Positions 1 to 8,270 are shown, numbered from the stretch's first letter. The stretch is 47,379 bases of DNA from JANQPX01 sp039197065 (GCA_039197065.1 JBCCUL010000015.1:1-47379), one strand, 5' to 3'. The notes: generated by a model not told the origin, from the letters alone. Program-made: numbers and translations.

Positions 1-720
1 CGCCTTCTTCGGCGCAGCCTTTTTCGCAGCGGCCTTCACAGGGCGCTTGGCGGTGGTCTTGGCCTTGGTCGTGGTCGTCTTGCGTGCGACGGCCTTGACG
101 GGGCGCTTGGCAGCGACCCGGGTGCGGGCGGTGGTGGTCGCCTTCTTCGGCGCGGCCTTTTTCGCAGCGGCCTTTACAGGGCGCTTGGCGGTGGTCTTGG
201 CCTTGGTCGCGGTCGTCTTACGTGCGACGGCCTTGACGGGGCGCTTGGTGGCGGTCCGGGTGCGGGCGGTGGTGGTCGCCTTCTTCGGCGCAGCCTTTTT
301 CGCAGCGGCCTTCACAGGGCGCTTGGCGGTGGTCTTGGCCTTGGTCGCGGTCGTCTTGCGTGCGACGGCCTTGACGGGGCGCTTGGCGGCGGTCCGGGTG
401 CTGGCGGTGGTGGTCGCCTTCTTCGGCGCAGCCTTTTTTGCAGCGGCCTTCACAGGGCGCTTGGCGGTGGTCTTGGCCTTGGTGGCCGCGGTCTTCTTGG
501 GGGCAGCCTTTTTCGCAGCGGCTTTGACGGGCTGCTTAGCCGGCGCTTTGGCCTTGGTCGTAGCGGTCTTCTTCGGGGCGGCTTTTTTCGAGGAAGCGGC
601 AGCCTTCTTCTTGCTGGCGCTCTTCTTCGGTGAGGTGATCGGTTTTTTCTTCGCGGGTGTTCCAGCCCAAGGCGGCGTCGCGCCATTCACCTTGGATCCT
701 ACCTGAGTGGCAACTGCCAT
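1..720 (-). CDS. histone H1-like Lys/Ala/Pro-rich DNA-binding protein (3' end outside window)
   Basis: Read on the minus strand, an ATG at 720 opens a frame that stays open to the window edge, giving at least 239 residues. It starts MAVATQVGSKVNGATPPWAG and then becomes almost pure Lys, Ala, Pro and Thr with AAKKAAPKK and KRPVKA blocks. This composition matches the eukaryotic histone H1-like (AAK-repeat) nucleoid proteins of bacteria, which bind DNA through their positive charge. No folded domain is visible apart from the short N-terminal lead. The body is a 46-residue tandem repeat, encoded by a 138-bp DNA repeat. The stop codon lies beyond base 1, so full length is unknown. The role in nucleoid compaction is inferred from composition only. 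Confidence 0.75.
   Translation of the reverse strand, partial: MAVATQVGSKVNGATPPWAGTPAKKKPITSPKKSASKKKAAASSKKAAPKKTATTKAKAPAKQPVKAAAKKAAPKKTAATKAKTTAKRPVKAAAKKAAPKKATTTASTRTAAKRPVKAVARKTTATKAKTTAKRPVKAAAKKAAPKKATTTARTRTATKRPVKAVARKTTATKAKTTAKRPVKAAAKKAAPKKATTTARTRVAAKRPVKAVARKTTTTKAKTTAKRPVKAAAKKAAPKKA
2..480. repeat. 138-bp coding tandem repeat in the histone-like gene
   Basis: The block beginning gccttcttcggcgc recurs at 2, 140, 278 and 416, an exact 138-bp spacing equal to 46 codons. Copies differ at a few positions, for example ttcaca versus tttaca and gcgg versus gtgg. The repeat continues past the left window edge. Confidence 0.85.
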
Positions 721-894
721 CAACAATCTCCGAAACGGTTTTGCATCATCGTCTTCGTCTTCTTTCCCGAAAAAGTTGAATTTTCGGTTAACGAAATGAT
801 GATTTCCGCGATAACTGACGTTTCAGAGCGTCTTTTTGTGCCGAATTCTCGTAATGAGCGCCAAAGGAGCCGGATCAGCCGACGGCAGGTCTTG

Positions 895-1476
895 TCAGAC
901 GGTCGGTCGCCTGGGGTGAGCGAGAAGCCAGACAATCACTTCTTCAACTGCCTTGTCAGGCGGGAAGACCGGATAGAAGACATGGTCAATGATGCCTTCG
1001 GTGACGATCAATGTGAGGCGCTTGATCATCATCGATCCTTCGACTTCAAAGGTCGGAAGGTTCAGGCTCTCGGCGAAGCGATGATCGGCATCGCTCAGGA
1101 GCGGGAAGGGCAGGTTCAGGCGTGCGGCGATTTCCGCCTGATCCTCCGGCGTCTGGGTGCTGATGCCGACGATATCGGCGTGAAGGGCGCGGATGTCGTC
1201 ATGCTGATCGCGAAAGGCCAGCGATTGCGGCGTGCAGCCGCGAGCGCCCGGAATGTCGTCCCAGCCTTCCGGTAGGGGGACGTCGAGTCTGCCGGCGCGG
1301 GGAAAACAATAAACGACCGTGCGGCCTGCCCGCGTGGCCAGATCGAGTTTTCCGCCGTCCGTCGACGGCAGGGCGATGGCATGCAGCGGACGGCCGGTCA
1401 GGTGATCAGCGGCACCGTCGTCCACCGGGCGTGGCAGGTCTTCGGGCAGCTTTGTGGGATCGTGCTGTTCGGTCAT
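895..1476 (-). CDS. peroxiredoxin (AhpC/TSA/BCP-like redoxin)
   Basis: The protein has 193 residues with a thioredoxin-fold redoxin signature: a strand ending in TVVYCFPRAG, then GARGCTPQSLAFRDQ, which aligns with the GCT...FRD active-site loop of BCP-type peroxiredoxins, where the Cys attacks peroxide. The later segment with FPLLSDAD and LPTFEVEG is also typical of the family. An unusual insertion of about 12 residues (RLDVPLPEGWDD) separates the FPRAG strand from the GCT loop. The start ATG overlaps the stop of the upstream ORF in an ATGA junction, so translation is probably coupled. The expected role is thiol-dependent reduction of hydroperoxides in the cytoplasm. The divergent neighbour is the CorC gene; downstream lies the histone-like gene. 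Confidence 0.8.
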   Translation of the reverse strand: MTEQHDPTKLPEDLPRPVDDGAADHLTGRPLHAIALPSTDGGKLDLATRAGRTVVYCFPRAGRLDVPLPEGWDDIPGARGCTPQSLAFRDQHDDIRALHADIVGISTQTPEDQAEIAARLNLPFPLLSDADHRFAESLNLPTFEVEGSMMIKRLTLIVTEGIIDHVFYPVFPPDKAVEEVIVWLLAHPRRPTV

Positions 1477-1736
1477 GGCGTCAGGACAGTACTGGTTCGA
1501 AGGCGTTTGTGATGTCGGCCATATTGATGGGTGAAGCTGAGGAGCGCTGTGGTGTCGACCAGCAGAACTGCCGAGCCTGCAAAGTCGGATATCCGCAGCG
1601 GATCGCTGTCGATCGAGGTGAACGCCATATCCTGCGTCGATCTTGCCGCCTCCGCAGGCGCCGCATGTGACCTCTCGGGATTTTGCATCCAGATCGAGGC
1701 GGCAAGGATAGCGACCAGGGCGAAGGCTCGTGTCAT
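1473..1736 (-). pseudogene. truncated glutathione-peroxidase-like ORF with signal peptide, active-site Cys lost
   Basis: From ATG 1736 the frame gives 87 residues: a signal-peptide-like start (MTRAFALVAILAASIW, then SHAAPAEA) followed by MAFTSIDSDPLRISDFAGS and AVLLVDTTALLSFTHQY. This follows the opening of glutathione peroxidases, where the sequence reads like VVNTAS-(C/U)-GFTPQY. Here the position of the catalytic Cys/Sec is Leu. Homology stops right after HQY and a short unrelated tail leads to the stop. The stop overlaps the peroxiredoxin start (ATGA). I read it as a decayed gene whose 5' part is still translated and may serve to couple translation of the peroxiredoxin. A small functional exported protein cannot be excluded. 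A longer frame to 1910 exists but has no signal peptide at its own start. Confidence 0.5.
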
Positions 1737-1908
1737 CGGCAAGGCTCCGAGCGGCTCAAGCACGTTACCATATCGCCCAACGTGTAGGCGCGACAGCATA
1801 AATCTGCCTATTGCGGCGCGTGGCATAAACGCGGCTGGTGCAGCTGGTTCTTGTGGCCAAGGCCCGCTCCTTGCTAGGAGGTGAGGTTGATCAACCCAGA
1901 TCGAGGAC

Positions 1909-3207
1909 ATGATGCTTTACGCAACCCTGGCGGTGTTGATGCTCTTGACGGCATCGGCATTCACCTCCGGCACCGAAACGGCGATGACCGGCGCTTCGTC
2001 CGCCCGCATCCATCAGCTGGCGGGGGAGGGCAGCCGCAGTGCTAGGCTCGCCAAGCGTCTGCTGGCGAACAAGGAAAAGCTGATCGGGTCCCTGCTGCTC
2101 GGCAACAATCTCTTCAATGTCCTGGCAACCGCAATCGCCGCTGATGTTCTGATCAAGCTGTTTGGCGACGCCGGCATCGCCTACGCCACGCTGATCATGA
2201 CCGCGCTGGTCGTGATCTTCGCCGAGGTGCTGCCCAAGACCTACGCGATCCGCAACCCGGAGCGCATGGCGCTGGCCGTGGCGCCGGTCGTCAACATCCT
2301 GGTCCTTGTGCTCTCGCCGGTGACCCAGCTGGTGCAGTGGCTGATCAACAGCGCCTTTCGCCTCGTGGGCGTGCGGGCGCAGAGCGATCTTTACTCCTCC
2401 TCTTTCGAGGCGATACGAGGAACGATCGAGATGCATGCCGAGCAGGGCACCATGACCAAGCAGGATCGGGACATGCTCGGCGGCATTCTCGATCTTGCCG
2501 ACGTCGAGGTGCGCGCGGTCATGACCCATCGCGGCACGATGGAGACGATCGACGCATCGCAGCCGTTGAAGCAGGTTCTGGAGCAGGTGGTGGCGAGCCC
2601 TTACTCGCGCTTTCCGGTCTGGCGCGACGAGCCGGAGAGCATCGTCGGCGTGCTGCATGCGAAGGACCTTCTGACCGCGGTGCAAAAACACGGCGCCGAT
2701 CTCGAAGGCCTGAAGCTCGAGGACCTCCTCCAGCGTCCCTGGTTCGTACCCGACACCACGCCCCTGAAGCGCCAGCTCATCGCTTTTCGCCAGAAACGCC
2801 AGCATCTGGCCATGGTGGTCGACGAATATGGCGATCTCGAGGGGCTGGTGACGCTGGAAGACGTGATCGAGGAGATCGTCGGCGAGATCACGGACGAGAC
2901 CGACATCGAGCAGGAGGGCATCCTGCCGCAATCCGACGGCTCCTACCTGGTGAACGGCTCGATCACCATGCGCGATCTCAACCGGGCCCTCGGCTGGAAA
3001 CTGCCGGACGAGGAGGCGGCGACCATCGCGGGCCTGGTGATCCACGAAGCGCAGCGCATCCCCGAAGTCGGCCAGAGCTTCGCCTTCCACGGCTTTCGCT
3101 TTTTGGTGCTCCGGCGCCAGAAAAACCAGATCCTGCTCTTGAAGATCGTCCCGCCAACCGCCGGCACCGAGGCCGGTCCAGGCGAGGCCAGTGGGGTTGG
3201 TGCTTGA
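1909..3207 (+). CDS. HlyC/CorC (CNNM-type) family transporter with CBS pair
   Basis: The 432-residue protein has the order DUF21/CNNM transmembrane region (about 1-190, with hydrophobic segments at the start, around 60-115 and 125-145), a CBS-domain pair (about 205-330, including HAKDLLTAV and GLVTLEDVIEEIVGEI), and a C-terminal CorC_HlyC domain (about 345-425, including DGSYLVNGSITMRDLN). This is the standard layout of the hemolysin-C/CorC family, members of which have been tied to Mg2+/Co2+ efflux; the substrate here is not shown. Start ATG 1909 is followed by a second ATG at 1912. It is divergent from the peroxiredoxin unit. From memory, this gene type is often near aroB/aroK and xerD-accA in Rhizobiales; here accA is about 3 kb downstream. 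Confidence 0.9.
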   Translation: MMLYATLAVLMLLTASAFTSGTETAMTGASSARIHQLAGEGSRSARLAKRLLANKEKLIGSLLLGNNLFNVLATAIAADVLIKLFGDAGIAYATLIMTALVVIFAEVLPKTYAIRNPERMALAVAPVVNILVLVLSPVTQLVQWLINSAFRLVGVRAQSDLYSSSFEAIRGTIEMHAEQGTMTKQDRDMLGGILDLADVEVRAVMTHRGTMETIDASQPLKQVLEQVVASPYSRFPVWRDEPESIVGVLHAKDLLTAVQKHGADLEGLKLEDLLQRPWFVPDTTPLKRQLIAFRQKRQHLAMVVDEYGDLEGLVTLEDVIEEIVGEITDETDIEQEGILPQSDGSYLVNGSITMRDLNRALGWKLPDEEAATIAGLVIHEAQRIPEVGQSFAFHGFRFLVLRRQKNQILLLKIVPPTAGTEAGPGEASGVGA

Positions 3208-3224
3208 AGCTGCAGCTGCGCTCG

Positions 3225-3626
3225 TCAGCGGATGAACTCGTACCAGACCCAAAAGCCGACATAGGGGATCAGCGCCAGGCGAAGAAGTATGCTGAAGGTC
3301 GAATATTTGAACGCGGTCTCTTTTTCCTCGAAGTCGAGAGCGATATGCGCTTCAGGAGACGCCCAGGGAGACAAACCGAACTGGTAATAGCCGTCCGTGG
3401 TCTCGAGATGGATGACCGCTGCCTTCATGAACATATGCCTGAAGCGATACAGGGTCGCTTTCTTGACGTCGGCATAGGGTACCTGCCAGTTCCCGCACTC
3501 GACCCGATTAGGATAGACCTTGAGAAACCCGCGCCTGGCGACCATCCAGTTGAAGGAGGCTCGCGGTTCCGAGGCCTCGCTTCGCGAACCCTTGGTGATG
3601 CATTTGTAGATCGGTTTTTCAGCCAT
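3225..3626 (-). CDS. hypothetical protein, C-terminal membrane segment
   Basis: I do not recognise this family. From ATG 3626 the product has 133 residues beginning MAEKPIYKCITKGSRS. A mid-region with WQVPYADVKKATLYR and HLETTDGYYQFGL reads like a small PH-like or bPH_2-type beta domain, and the C-terminus holds one hydrophobic segment (FSILLRLALIPYVGFWVW). Earlier ATGs at 3644 and 3761 keep the frame open, but the extra N-terminus is low in complexity and unsupported. The gene is convergent with the CorC gene, with 17 bp between stop codons. Confidence 0.55.
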   Translation of the reverse strand: MAEKPIYKCITKGSRSEASEPRASFNWMVARRGFLKVYPNRVECGNWQVPYADVKKATLYRFRHMFMKAAVIHLETTDGYYQFGLSPWASPEAHIALDFEEKETAFKYSTFSILLRLALIPYVGFWVWYEFIR

Positions 3627-3826
3627 GTGGTGTGACCACTTCATTGGGTTTGGGCCGCCGTCGAAGAACGCGCCAGGTACGCTAGCGGTATGCGGTCCTT
3701 TGTCGGGATCGCTGTGCGACGAGGTTCGGCGAGAACGCCGTCTGGACGCCGTTTCCTGCATGCCGTTTACGACCGTGTCGCCATTGATTAACCGGATCTT
3801 AAGGTCTGTCCGGTAGCATCGGCAGT

Positions 3827-3907
3827 CTGGTCCATGCGATCCTGGGAGTCCTTGCGCCGGCTCACAGTTTTTTGTCGTGGCCGGACTCCCAGGATCGCAT
3901 GGACCAG
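3827..3907. repeat. palindromic intergenic element, copy 1 (perfect 25-bp inverted repeat)
   Basis: Bases 3827-3851 are the exact reverse complement of 3883-3907 (25 of 25), with a 31-base loop. The left arm opens ctggtccatgcgatcctggg. The same left arm occurs without change at 34814-34838. Both copies are followed by a gaaaca-type flank. Transcribed on either strand it would fold into a very stable hairpin. Confidence 0.9.
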
Positions 3908-3981
3908 GAAACAGTTTGGCGGAGAAAGGTTGGGGAAGGGTTAACGGCGCGGTATTTGAGCTTCTGATTATCTGGTTCTTT

Positions 3982-4009
3982 ACCCAAGATAAAATACATT
4001 ATCTTGGGT
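3982..4009. repeat. 10-bp inverted repeat upstream of the recombinase gene
   Basis: ACCCAAGATA (3982-3991) and TATCTTGGGT (4000-4009) are perfect inverted arms around an 8-base AT-only-rich spacer. The site lies about 95 bp before the recombinase start. It could be an operator, a recombinase arm or core site, or a hairpin; the sequence does not decide. Confidence 0.6.
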
Positions 4010-4101
4010 TGCGTGCCGCAACAGGCTAGACTTGCAGGAGACCGTGAACGGACGGTGGAAAACACGATGAGGGCGACCGGCCACAGATCGAAGGTGAACT
4101 G

Positions 4102-5070
4102 ATGAACGAGCTGACGAGACCCGAGGCGAGCCTCTTAACCCGAGAAGAATTTCGCAGGCTGGCCGACGTCCCGCCCGAGGCCGAATGGTTCGCCAATATT
4201 AGAAACAAAAACACCAAGCTTGCTTACGGCCATGATGTGAAGGAGTTCGCCCGCTTTGTCGGTGTCGGCCGGCCTGAAGACTTCCGCCTTGTGACCCGCG
4301 CGCACATCATCGCCTGGCGCGCCCTTCTAGAAGAAAAAGAGCTGGCCGCCTCGACCGTCCGTCGAAAACTCTCTGCCCTCTCCTCCCTGTTCGATCAGCT
4401 CTGTGAAGCCAATGCCGTCACCGATAACCCTGTCCATGGCGTCAAGCGCCCGACCGAAGGGGCGAATGAAGGCAAAACCCCTGCCCTCGGCAATGGCCAA
4501 GTCGTGCGCCTTCTGAACGCGCCCGACGAGAGCACGATTAAAGGCAAACGCGATCGCGCGATCCTCGCGACCATCTTCTATCATGGGCTTCGTTGCGATG
4601 AGCTTTGTCGATTGAGGGCGAGCGATCGTCAGACCCGCCAAGGCGTGCCTCACATTCGCATCCACGGGAAGGGCGACAAGATCAGATTCATTCCGATCAG
4701 TGCCCACGCCATCCGCCTGATCGACGACTACCTCATCGCCGATGGTCGGATCGAAGATCGAACCGGCGCGCTATTTCGGCCGGTCAGAAACAATGCGACC
4801 GGGACCCTCAACAAACCCCTTCATTCCTGGTCGCTCTGGGCGTTGATCCGCCATTATGGTGAGGTTTCAGGGGTGGCTGCCGAGCTGGGCTGTGCACTCC
4901 ACCCCCACATCCCCCGCGCCACTGCCGCGACCAATGCCCTCGAGCACGAAGCCGACATCGCCAAGGTGCAGGAATGGCTTGGCCACGCCAATATCTCCAC
5001 CACCAGACTCTATGATCGCAGGAAATCGAAGCCTGAGGACAGCCCAACCTTTCGGGTGCGTTATAGCTAG
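4102..5070 (+). CDS. tyrosine recombinase / site-specific integrase
   Basis: The 322-residue protein has an N-terminal SAM-like core-binding domain (about 25-115, with TKLAYGHDVKEFARF and STVRRKLSALSSLFDQL) and a C-terminal catalytic domain. Visible catalytic positions are Arg in HGLRCDEL, Lys in IHGKGDKIR, the HxxR box in HPHIPRATAAT, His in WLGHANISTTRLY, and the nucleophile Tyr in RLYDR. It resembles the XerC/D-like and Tn-type integrases by length. It may move the adjacent AT-rich gene or be the remnant of an island. It is not an obvious housekeeping XerD: the HxxR box lacks the usual LRHT(F)A form. The next gene starts 69 bp downstream in the same direction. Confidence 0.88.
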   Translation: MNELTRPEASLLTREEFRRLADVPPEAEWFANIRNKNTKLAYGHDVKEFARFVGVGRPEDFRLVTRAHIIAWRALLEEKELAASTVRRKLSALSSLFDQLCEANAVTDNPVHGVKRPTEGANEGKTPALGNGQVVRLLNAPDESTIKGKRDRAILATIFYHGLRCDELCRLRASDRQTRQGVPHIRIHGKGDKIRFIPISAHAIRLIDDYLIADGRIEDRTGALFRPVRNNATGTLNKPLHSWSLWALIRHYGEVSGVAAELGCALHPHIPRATAATNALEHEADIAKVQEWLGHANISTTRLYDRRKSKPEDSPTFRVRYS

Positions 5071-5139
5071 AGTGGCCCCCCACATTTTCGAATTTGCTAT
5101 ATGACCCATGTCATTTCTTTTTCTTGGAGCTAGACCTAA

Positions 5140-6012
5140 ATGGAAGTCCCGCCCCTCCTTTCATATGTAACCGCGTATTTTGCACTGTTTGGTGCAATCT
5201 ATGCGGCCTTCAATGCGACAGAAGGAATTTTGAAGCCTGAAGCCAAGAGACGTATCGGGCAATGGATCGGAAAGCCCAAGGACGACAAACATCTATTTGA
5301 TTAGGAGTGGCTCGTTACCTTCAATCAGTTTTTTGATGCCATTTTCGCACCGCCCAATAGACATACCTGGAGATTTCCCTTGCCGGGATTTTGGCGTTCG
5401 GCAATAGCTTCTTTTTTGTTTGTTGGCCTCCTCGCGGTTTGTTTTTTTGTAATATCTGAGATAGTAAGAGAGAGTTTACATAAAACAATACCTCAAGATA
5501 TAGGGCTGTTTCGAATATTAGCATTATTTGGATTGATGTCCTTGATTTTGAATGCGATACCAGATTTTATTTCTATTATTCAAACAAGATTTATTCTTAT
5601 GAAGATGAATAATTCAAAGAATCCATATTTGTTTTTAATTTTAGATTTGCTAATAACTTTTCTTATACCGTTTCTTTTTATAAAGATAACATCGGCAATT
5701 CTTGGTGGAAAATTGTCTGCGGTTGATTTTGCTGAATGCATTGATATTGTCTTATTTAGAAGTGGATCGGAGAATAATTTTTTGGTGATATTTATTTATT
5801 CTACTTTTCTTACATCTGTATGGATATGGTTGTACGCTTTTGGTGATTTGCTTGTTGATCTTAGCGGAAGAATTAAATGGATGCGTCGCTTTCTGGCAGA
5901 GAATACTCTTCTAGAAGATAAGCCATTAAGTGTTATGGGATGGTTGATCATAACCACAATAACCATGATTTTTGGTGGCTATATTGTTTTCATGCTCTTG
6001 ATGCCAGATTGA
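5140..6012 (+). pseudogene. AT-rich multi-pass membrane protein interrupted by an in-frame TAG
   Basis: ATG 5140 starts MEVPPLLSYVTAYFALFGAI and runs 54 codons to TAG at 5302-5304. The same frame continues without another stop to 6012: the codons after TAG read EWLVTFNQFFDAIFAPPNRH and then WRFPLPGFWRSAIASFLFVG, giving a 290-codon frame. The post-stop part has four to five hydrophobic segments, near 5390-5460, 5510-5580, 5630-5720, 5780-5850 and 5930-6000. One base change (for example TGG or CAG to TAG) explains the break. Alternative restart: TTG 5380 (210 residues). Base composition is much more AT-rich than all neighbours, as expected of transferred DNA next to a recombinase. I do not recognise the function. 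Confidence 0.65.
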
Positions 6013-6251
6013 CCTGGCCGTGCCAAGCCAGTTCGATGCTAAAGTTCGGTAAGCCCATTTATGGAAAGTTGCTGCCTTCTCTGATCTTACTGCCAGATAC
6101 ACAGAATCCAGCAAAGCCGGCTATCTGTCTGGGATGAAGAGCCGAAGGCCACACTTGCGTTCCTGATCGAGGTCCTTGACGTCCGCCGATTCTCACGCGA
6201 TCTGTACGCTGCGATGCAAAACACCGGTGAGACGATCGCGTTCAGGAGGTT
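6013..6251. other. intergenic segment before accA
   Basis: About 240 bases without a convincing gene. A frame from about 6080 reads into the accA start (with a stretch ATLAFLIEVLDVRRFSRDLY) but has no start codon I trust and no recognisable family; it may be a remnant. A strong AGGAGG at 6244-6249 is the ribosome binding site of accA. Confidence 0.5.
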
Positions 6252-7211
6252 ATGGCGCTGTTAGACTTTGAAAAACCGATCAGTGAGCTGGAAGGTAAGG
6301 TCAAGGAGCTCCAGCATCTGGCTAAGGGTAGCGATATCGATCTTGGGGATGAGATCGAGACGTTGAAGGAGCGGGCGGATAAGCTGCTGCGGCAGACCTA
6401 TGCCAAGCTTTCGCCCTGGCAGAAGACGCAGGTGGCGCGGCATCCGGAGCGACCGCATTTCAGGCATTATATCGATGCGCTGTTCGAGGACTTCACGCCG
6501 CTCGCCGGCGATCGCGCCTTTGGCGACGACAAGGCGATCCTCGGCGGGCTGGCGCGCTTTCGCGGGCGCTCGGTGGTCGTGATCGGCCATGAGAAGGGCG
6601 ACGATACCGAAGGAAGGGTTCGGCATAACTTCGGGATGGCCAATCCTGAGGGCTATCGAAAGGCCGTGCGGCTGATGCAGCTTGCTGAGCGCTTCAAGCT
6701 GCCGGTGATCACGCTGATCGACACACCCGGCGCCTATCCCGGTCTCGGCGCCGAGGAGCGCGGGCAGGCGGAGGCGATCGCGCGGTCGATCGAGGCCTGT
6801 CTGCAGCTGACCGTGCCGGTGGTCGGCGTGGTGATCGGTGAGGGCGGCTCGGGCGGCGCCATCGCGCTGGCGACCGCCGACCATGTTCTGATGCTCGAAC
6901 ATGCCGTCTATTCGGTGATCTCGCCCGAGGGCTGCGCTGCGATCCTCTGGCGAAACGGCGAGGAGGCGCCGGCTGCCGCCGAAGCCATGCGCCTCACCGC
7001 CCAGGACCTTCAGGGTTTTGGCGTGGTCGACCGCATCATCGAAGAACCCGTCGGCGGCGCGCATCGCCTGCCGGCTGATGCGATCACCGCCGTTGGCGAC
7101 GCCATCGATAACGCGCTTACGCCCCTCCTGGCCATGACCGGCGCCGAAATCCGCCGCCACCGCCGCCAAAAATTCCTCGAAATGGGCTCCGGCGACGCGC
7201 CGGGGCGGTGA
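6252..7211 (+). CDS. accA: acetyl-CoA carboxylase carboxyltransferase subunit alpha
   Basis: The 319-residue product matches AccA in length and sequence: N-terminal FEKPISELEGKVKELQ, then a crotonase-fold carboxyltransferase region with PERPHFRHYIDALFEDFTPL, GHEKGDDT, RHNFGMANPEGYRKA, TLIDTPGAYPGLGAEERGQ, GEGGSGGAIALA and SPEGCAAILW. With AccD it transfers the carboxyl group from biotin on AccB to acetyl-CoA, the committed step of fatty acid synthesis, in the cytoplasm. The start ATG is set by AGGAGG at a spacing of 2 bases. It appears monocistronic. Confidence 0.97.
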   Translation: MALLDFEKPISELEGKVKELQHLAKGSDIDLGDEIETLKERADKLLRQTYAKLSPWQKTQVARHPERPHFRHYIDALFEDFTPLAGDRAFGDDKAILGGLARFRGRSVVVIGHEKGDDTEGRVRHNFGMANPEGYRKAVRLMQLAERFKLPVITLIDTPGAYPGLGAEERGQAEAIARSIEACLQLTVPVVGVVIGEGGSGGAIALATADHVLMLEHAVYSVISPEGCAAILWRNGEEAPAAAEAMRLTAQDLQGFGVVDRIIEEPVGGAHRLPADAITAVGDAIDNALTPLLAMTGAEIRRHRRQKFLEMGSGDAPGR

Positions 7212-7335
7212 CTTGCCTGTGCTTGCGGGGGCGGTGGTGTTTCATAGGTTCCCGGGCTGGTGTGGTCGGGGTGTTGGTTTGCCTGTGCCAGCTGATGTGA
7301 CGCTGGCGCGCTGTCGCCGCTGACCTTTCAGCCTG

Positions 7336-7367
7336 CAAAGTCAAGGCCATCGGCCCTGCCGACTTTG
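7336..7367. repeat. hairpin-forming inverted repeat between accA and the isochorismatase gene
   Basis: CAAAGTC (7336-7342) and GACTTTG (7361-7367) pair across an 18-base loop that holds its own GGCC/GGCC. A further acctt/aaggt pair flanks it. There is no T-run, so it is not a standard terminator. The string caaagtcaaggcc also occurs near 42547-42559. Confidence 0.4.
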
Positions 7368-7422
7368 AAGGTTGGTGGGGCTGGGTGTAGGATCGGGGAT
7401 CTGCCTTGGGGAGGGCTTTGTG

Positions 7423-8169
7423 ATGGCGGAGAATGCGTTGCTTCGGGAGCTTCAGGCGACCATGCCGGTTTCGCTCGGGCGCTATGCGCCTTTTGATCAG
7501 CCGACCGGTCTGGTGATCGTCGACGAGGTCAATGGCTTTTGTGCGGTTGGCGGCGGGAATCTGGCGCCGCCGGCGCCGGATGCTCAGGTCGCGAAGATGG
7601 TGGAGGAGACCGATCGTCTGGCGCGGCGTTTTGCCGAAGCCAAGGCGCCGATCCTGGCCTTTCTCGACACCCATGAACCGGGCAAGCCCGAGCCGCCTTA
7701 TCCGCCCCATTGCGAGCGCGGCACCGGTGAGGAGAACCTGGTGCCGGAGCTTGCCTGGCTCGAGGAATGCGGCACCGCGACGCTGATGAGGAAAGACTGC
7801 ATCAATGGCTTCGTCGGCGGTATCGAGGCGACCCATGGCGGCAATTGCCAGGGGCAGAGCCACAATAAGGTGGTGGACTGGATCAACGGCCACCGGCTGT
7901 CGGCGGTTTTGACTGTCGGCATCTGCACCGATATCTGCGTCATGGATTTCGTTCTGACTCTGCTCTCAGCGCGCAATCACGGCCTGATGAAGACGCTTCA
8001 GGATATCGTGGTCTACGAGCCGGCGACCGCCACTTATGATCTGCCGCGCGCTGCTGCTGAAGGCCTTGGCCTGCCGGCGACCGCGGCCCACCCGAAGGCC
8101 GAAACGCACCATATGGGCCTGTATTTCATGGCGTCCCGCGGGGCGATCCTCGCCTCGGAGCTCACCTAA
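7423..8169 (+). CDS. isochorismatase / nicotinamidase-family cysteine hydrolase
   Basis: From ATG 7423 (preceded by GGGGAGGG) the product has 248 residues. It shows the catalytic triad of the family: Asp34 in LVIVDEVNGF, Lys124 in LMRKDCINGF, and Cys172 in VGICTDICVMDF, where the second Cys aligns with the nucleophile of nicotinamidases (GVATDVCV). The likely reaction is amide or vinyl-ether hydrolysis of a small substrate such as nicotinamide, but an exact substrate cannot be read. A window-frame extension to 7372 lacks a ribosome site. The downstream methyltransferase frame begins right at its stop codon, so the two may be coupled. Confidence 0.85.
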   Translation: MAENALLRELQATMPVSLGRYAPFDQPTGLVIVDEVNGFCAVGGGNLAPPAPDAQVAKMVEETDRLARRFAEAKAPILAFLDTHEPGKPEPPYPPHCERGTGEENLVPELAWLEECGTATLMRKDCINGFVGGIEATHGGNCQGQSHNKVVDWINGHRLSAVLTVGICTDICVMDFVLTLLSARNHGLMKTLQDIVVYEPATATYDLPRAAAEGLGLPATAAHPKAETHHMGLYFMASRGAILASELT

Positions 8170-8270
8170 TTCCGGAAACGCCGCCCCAGATCTTCGACCG
8201 CCGCCTTCTAAGGAAGCGCCGCGACCGGGCGGCGGGTCGGTTCGGCGACTTCGATTTTCTCGTCAACGAG

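Noticed and set aside
47..706. Plus-strand 219-codon frame with AFFGAAFFAAAF repeats
   Set aside because: It is the antisense reading of the Lys/Ala-rich repeat gene on the minus strand, which has the biologically sensible composition.
1891..3252. 453-codon frame opposite the CorC gene
   Set aside because: Antisense shadow; the plus strand has complete DUF21, CBS and CorC domains.
7336..7367. Rho-independent terminator for accA
   Set aside because: The stem is short with an 18-base loop and is not followed by a T-run; listed only as an inverted repeat.
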